Assembly (NCBI RefSeq): GCF_048128805.1
Contig: NC_136008.1
Coordinates: 15,582,572-15,646,571 of the forward strand
DNA from: Centroberyx gerrardi
Lineage: Eukaryota; Chordata; Actinopteri; Beryciformes; Berycidae
Reading direction: 5' to 3'
DNA: 64,000 nucleotides
Shown here piece after piece: positions 61,001 through 64,000 of the stretch. The notes under the pieces are model-generated. The model searched no databases and was not told where the DNA came from. It saw nothing but the letters and a program-made list of their open reading frames with translations. The position numbers were made by a program, and so were the translations under genes. Every line of letters begins with the position of its first letter. The first letter of the stretch is position 1.

Positions 61001-63140
61001 TCATAACTCAACACCAGCTTATTAGGACACAGAGTCACAGCTTAACTTGCACTCCCTGACAAAGCAGCGGGAACAAAACACATCAATGTGCAGCAACCAC
61101 ACTGCTGAACTTCATTGTGACAAGTGCACTTCAAAATGTGTCACGTGGAGCGACTTGCGTGACGGTCCGATTCAGCCATTGAAATTGAAATTGAAGTTAC
61201 TGTGCTTGGGACTCAACGGCAGCATTTGCCCCTATTTCTATATTAATTCACAGCTGCTGACCCATAGCAGTGCATAAAGACACTGGGGGATCTCTTCAGC
61301 ATCAAGACGCTGATCCTCTCTCATAACAACGGATACAAAATCCAGAGTAAAAAAGTATAAAAATATCCCGAAACAACATCTGCACTGCCACAAGCAATCT
61401 CCAAGCCCTTCATGTGAAGATATATTTAGAAGTGGCATCGTCTTCCATTACCTTCCATTTATGGACAGACAGAGATAAACGGTCTGACTGAGAAGAGCTC
61501 CCACATCTTGAGAGATTTACTTCATGCCCGAACCAAATCAGTAAAGCATTCCTAACTCGCTAGACTGGAGTGTGGATGAGCCTACAGCATGTATCGCTCT
61601 CTGTTGTATATCATGGAGATACAGTTTGTCAGAGCACAAACAAGCTGACTCAAGCTGTAGCTTCCTTAAAAGATGAAATGACAAAATGGGTGGAAGGCCT
61701 TTGAGATGTACACAAAGCAGTTCAGTCAACACTCTTACGTTTTCATTTCTGACAAACTGAAGTCTTTTTTGTCCCTGCAGGAGTCTGAATGCAGTTTTGA
61801 ACTTTTTTTCTTTCTTTTTTGTTTGCAGTGAATGTCTTTTTTAGGTTGTGGTGCGATCACGTCTCACCCACAGAAGTTGTCATGTTTTTTTCTCTTTGTA
61901 TAGTTTCATTTTTTTTTACTATTTTACTGCAGTGGTGCAGTACTGTATAATCCCACCCAAAGATTTCATTGGAAAAGAGACAGTCCTAACAAGAATGAAG
62001 AAGTCTTTTTCTGCTTGACTTCACTGACAGAATCATCGTAAAAAATGTATTGGGTTGACATTACGGCTAAAGTAAGAATCAATCATAACAGATTGTCCTT
62101 TCAATGTTTTTAGAATTTGGAATGAAATGATGGAAGCTTTTACAATAAACCAAAAATTACAGAAGACTTCCAGAAAGGCGTTTTGAAAAGCAGCTAGTGC
62201 AAACTGCATGAAACATACCAGAGTCTTTGGAATATACACACATTCCTCAACTGGTGTGCGACTGACCTGGGGCGCTGTACAGTAGTATGGGGGAACAGGC
62301 GTACTGACTACCCATGGCCCTAAACTGCCTCGACTAAAAAGCCTTTTGTGGTCCATAAGTGTATATATGTGAATATGTTATACTTGGTTTTGCTCTGGTC
62401 TTGAATCAGGGTTTGGCTGAAATCTAAAAAACTGCAAACATGTAAAAACTTTCTCAGAAACATGATCCATAAAAACTTTCTCAAAAACATGATCCAGCAG
62501 CTGTTGTGTTATCTGACACAAAGTGGAGCAAGCAGGAATAAAATTTGGCTCAGTTTTTCCTGTGCAGACTAAAACAAAATTGTCCTCCCTAGACAGATTT
62601 TGAACAGGGGAGACTACAGGTGAAAGTTTGGTTATGACAGACGATTAGCGCTATCAGGGTAATGCCCTAAGTCCATAATTTCAATTAGACTGAGATCATA
62701 TTATTCTTCCTTATGCTGCTCTTTGTTCAGAAGCTGTTTTCATAATACTGTCCCTTCTCATGTGTTCATGTTTAGCTTTAAATATGACATTTACGAACGA
62801 TCAACATTCAGTGTGCCAAGACTGCGACTTGCCAAATTTGTCGAGGCACCGAAAAGGTTAAAGAGAAATGGAATATACTTTTAAAAGACTCAAAGCCCTA
62901 CATTATTTAAGAACATCGGAGCTGTCATGTTTTAAAATGGAGAAGTCTTTGAATAATTCAGTCCTAAACCAATATAGTAGTTATAGAAAACAGGGAAATG
63001 ACCAAGGCAGTATGGGGGAGTTCAGTAAAAACATGTCTTTGCTCCCCATGGAGCGCTCTATTGTTTCAGTTAAAAGTCTCTGCTAGTGACCGCCTTGTTT
63101 AAAATTTCATGCTGATATTTTCTTTTTTTCTTTTTTTATC
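58100..63140. other. Region upstream of osbpl3, no gene recognised
   Basis: Short frames only, without splice context or recognisable protein similarity. Includes an ATCC microsatellite (about 58882-58925), a 27-bp tandem duplication at 62443-62496, and pyrimidine-rich runs near 60.9 and 61.9 kb. In human, CYCS is the next gene beyond OSBPL3; I do not see it within this window. Confidence 0.5.
62443..62496. repeat. 27-bp tandem duplication
   Basis: Two adjacent 27-nt copies starting TAAAAACTTTCTCA and ending CATGATCCA differ at one base (G/A). Confidence 0.9.
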
Positions 63141-63147
63141 TGGCAGT

Positions 63148-63287
63148 CTGTAAGGGAGTTTGGCCCTCTAGCTTCCTTCAGCCTCTTCGCTGCCTGGACC
63201 AGGATGATGAGACTGGCAGCAATCTTTCAATACAGTGTGGAGGAGGGCAGCCAATGCCAAGATGCCACTGATGAGTTGGTCTAAGGT
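63148..63287 (+). other. Exon-like segment, unknown transcript
   Basis: Preceded by a long T-rich tract and TCTGGCAG, and followed by CTAAG|GTGAGTCACG, so both splice signals are good. One frame is open for 45 codons (starting SVREFGPLASFSL) to a TAA at the very end of the segment. The peptide is not recognised. It could be an exon of a plus-strand non-coding RNA or a 3' coding exon; no partner exon is visible. Confidence 0.3.
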
Positions 63288-64000
63288 GAGTCACGCAATC
63301 ATGTCAGATGGATAAATTTAATATCATCATGGAAATGGAAATCTAATTGAGGTATTAATCCATGCTTTATTTCATTGGTACTACCATGGTACAAACAATT
63401 AAGCGCAGTTAAAATAGGTGATGCAGGTGATGCATTTTGCATTACTCAAATCAAATTTAAAATGTAAGACTGCAGAATCTGCAGACCATTCACAACTTTA
63501 TGATAAGCTGTGCTGCATGCCTAAAGCCTCATCTACCTGTTTACATTTGAAGCCACATGAATTATGCATGTCCTGCCCACGCAGAAAGAGGCAACACCTG
63601 CCACCATGCATGAGGTGCTCGCAACAGCTGCTCTGCTGGTCCACTTCCTGCATTCTTCACCTGCTGCTTTCAAAAATATTGGCCCTCTAGCCTCCTTTTT
63701 TTTCTTTTCATGCTAGACTCGTCACTGAATGTATAACTTACAGAGGTTCATTTAGGTCCGACTGAAAGTGAATACACATGTCTAAATTGTATGTTTAATT
63801 GAATGTCATAGTAACGCATAACTGTATACATCCTCCATTGTCTCAATCAATTCAACACCTTTGTTGATCAGCAACTATTAATATACTGGACTGGCTATCT
63901 GTGCAATGTCCTGCAGTGTGACAGTAAGCTACAGAAAAAGTCTTTCACAGTACACGGTGCACAACAACATGGTGCAGGTAGGTGACCTGGAAAACTGCAG
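63288..64000. other. Right edge, nothing certain
   Basis: No gene recognised. A 20-nt sequence resembling TTGGCCCTCTAGCTTCCTT (63162-63180) recurs near 63679 as TTGGCCCTCTAGCCTCCTT. Confidence 0.4.

Overview
This window is teleost (ray-finned fish) genomic DNA. The genes have many small exons with GT-AG introns, AT-rich introns full of CA/GT, GA and TATC microsatellites, and fish-type MITEs and SINE/LINE scraps. Every recognisable protein is vertebrate. The gene order malsu1 - npy - pals2/mpp6 - gsdme - osbpl3 is the human 7p15 block with intervening genes removed. It is preceded by spatc1-like and smpd5-like genes, which in mammals belong to another chromosome (human 8q24.3). No bacterial, plasmid or phage sequence and no CRISPR array was seen. 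All function calls come from reading translations by eye; no database search was run.

Layout. 434-766 (+): last exon of a speriolin (spatc1/spatc1l) gene entering from the left edge. 1.6-5.9 kb (+): complete smpd5-like neutral sphingomyelinase, 7 coding exons, 591 aa, with one apparent GC-AG intron. 6.6-8.6 kb (+): complete malsu1, 4 exons, 240 aa. 9-14.9 kb: gene-poor. 14.96-15.93 kb (+): complete neuropeptide Y gene with TATA box, UTR exon, 3 coding exons and poly(A) signal. 17.4-28.96 kb (+): pals2 (mpp6), a MAGUK scaffold, 11 coding exons, 537 aa. 34.8-30.06 kb (-): gsdme, 9 coding exons, 474 aa, tail-to-tail with pals2. 35.4-36 kb: dead Tc1-like transposase. 58.1-37.0 kb (-): osbpl3, 22 coding exons, 884 aa from the conserved start, with a likely 5' exon at 57.87-58.1 kb. 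58.1-64 kb: no recognised gene, only one exon-like segment near 63.2 kb.

The genes form no operon; this is conserved synteny. Functionally they cover membrane-lipid signalling (smpd5, osbpl3), mitochondrial ribosome assembly (malsu1), a peptide hormone (npy), a polarity scaffold (pals2) and pyroptosis (gsdme).

The most interesting structure is not a gene. pals2 intron 1 carries a (CA)20 tract just after its donor and a (GT)15 tract directly abutting its acceptor AG, so the two intron ends can base-pair in the pre-mRNA. Three osbpl3 introns carry dinucleotide tracts near a splice site with the same polarity (CA at the 5' end, GU at the 3' end, in transcript sense). Other highlights are a perfect 21-bp hairpin containing a perfect DR4 nuclear-receptor-type element in an osbpl3 intron, a hAT-type MITE with an intact 8-bp target duplication, and an in-frame upstream ATG for osbpl3.
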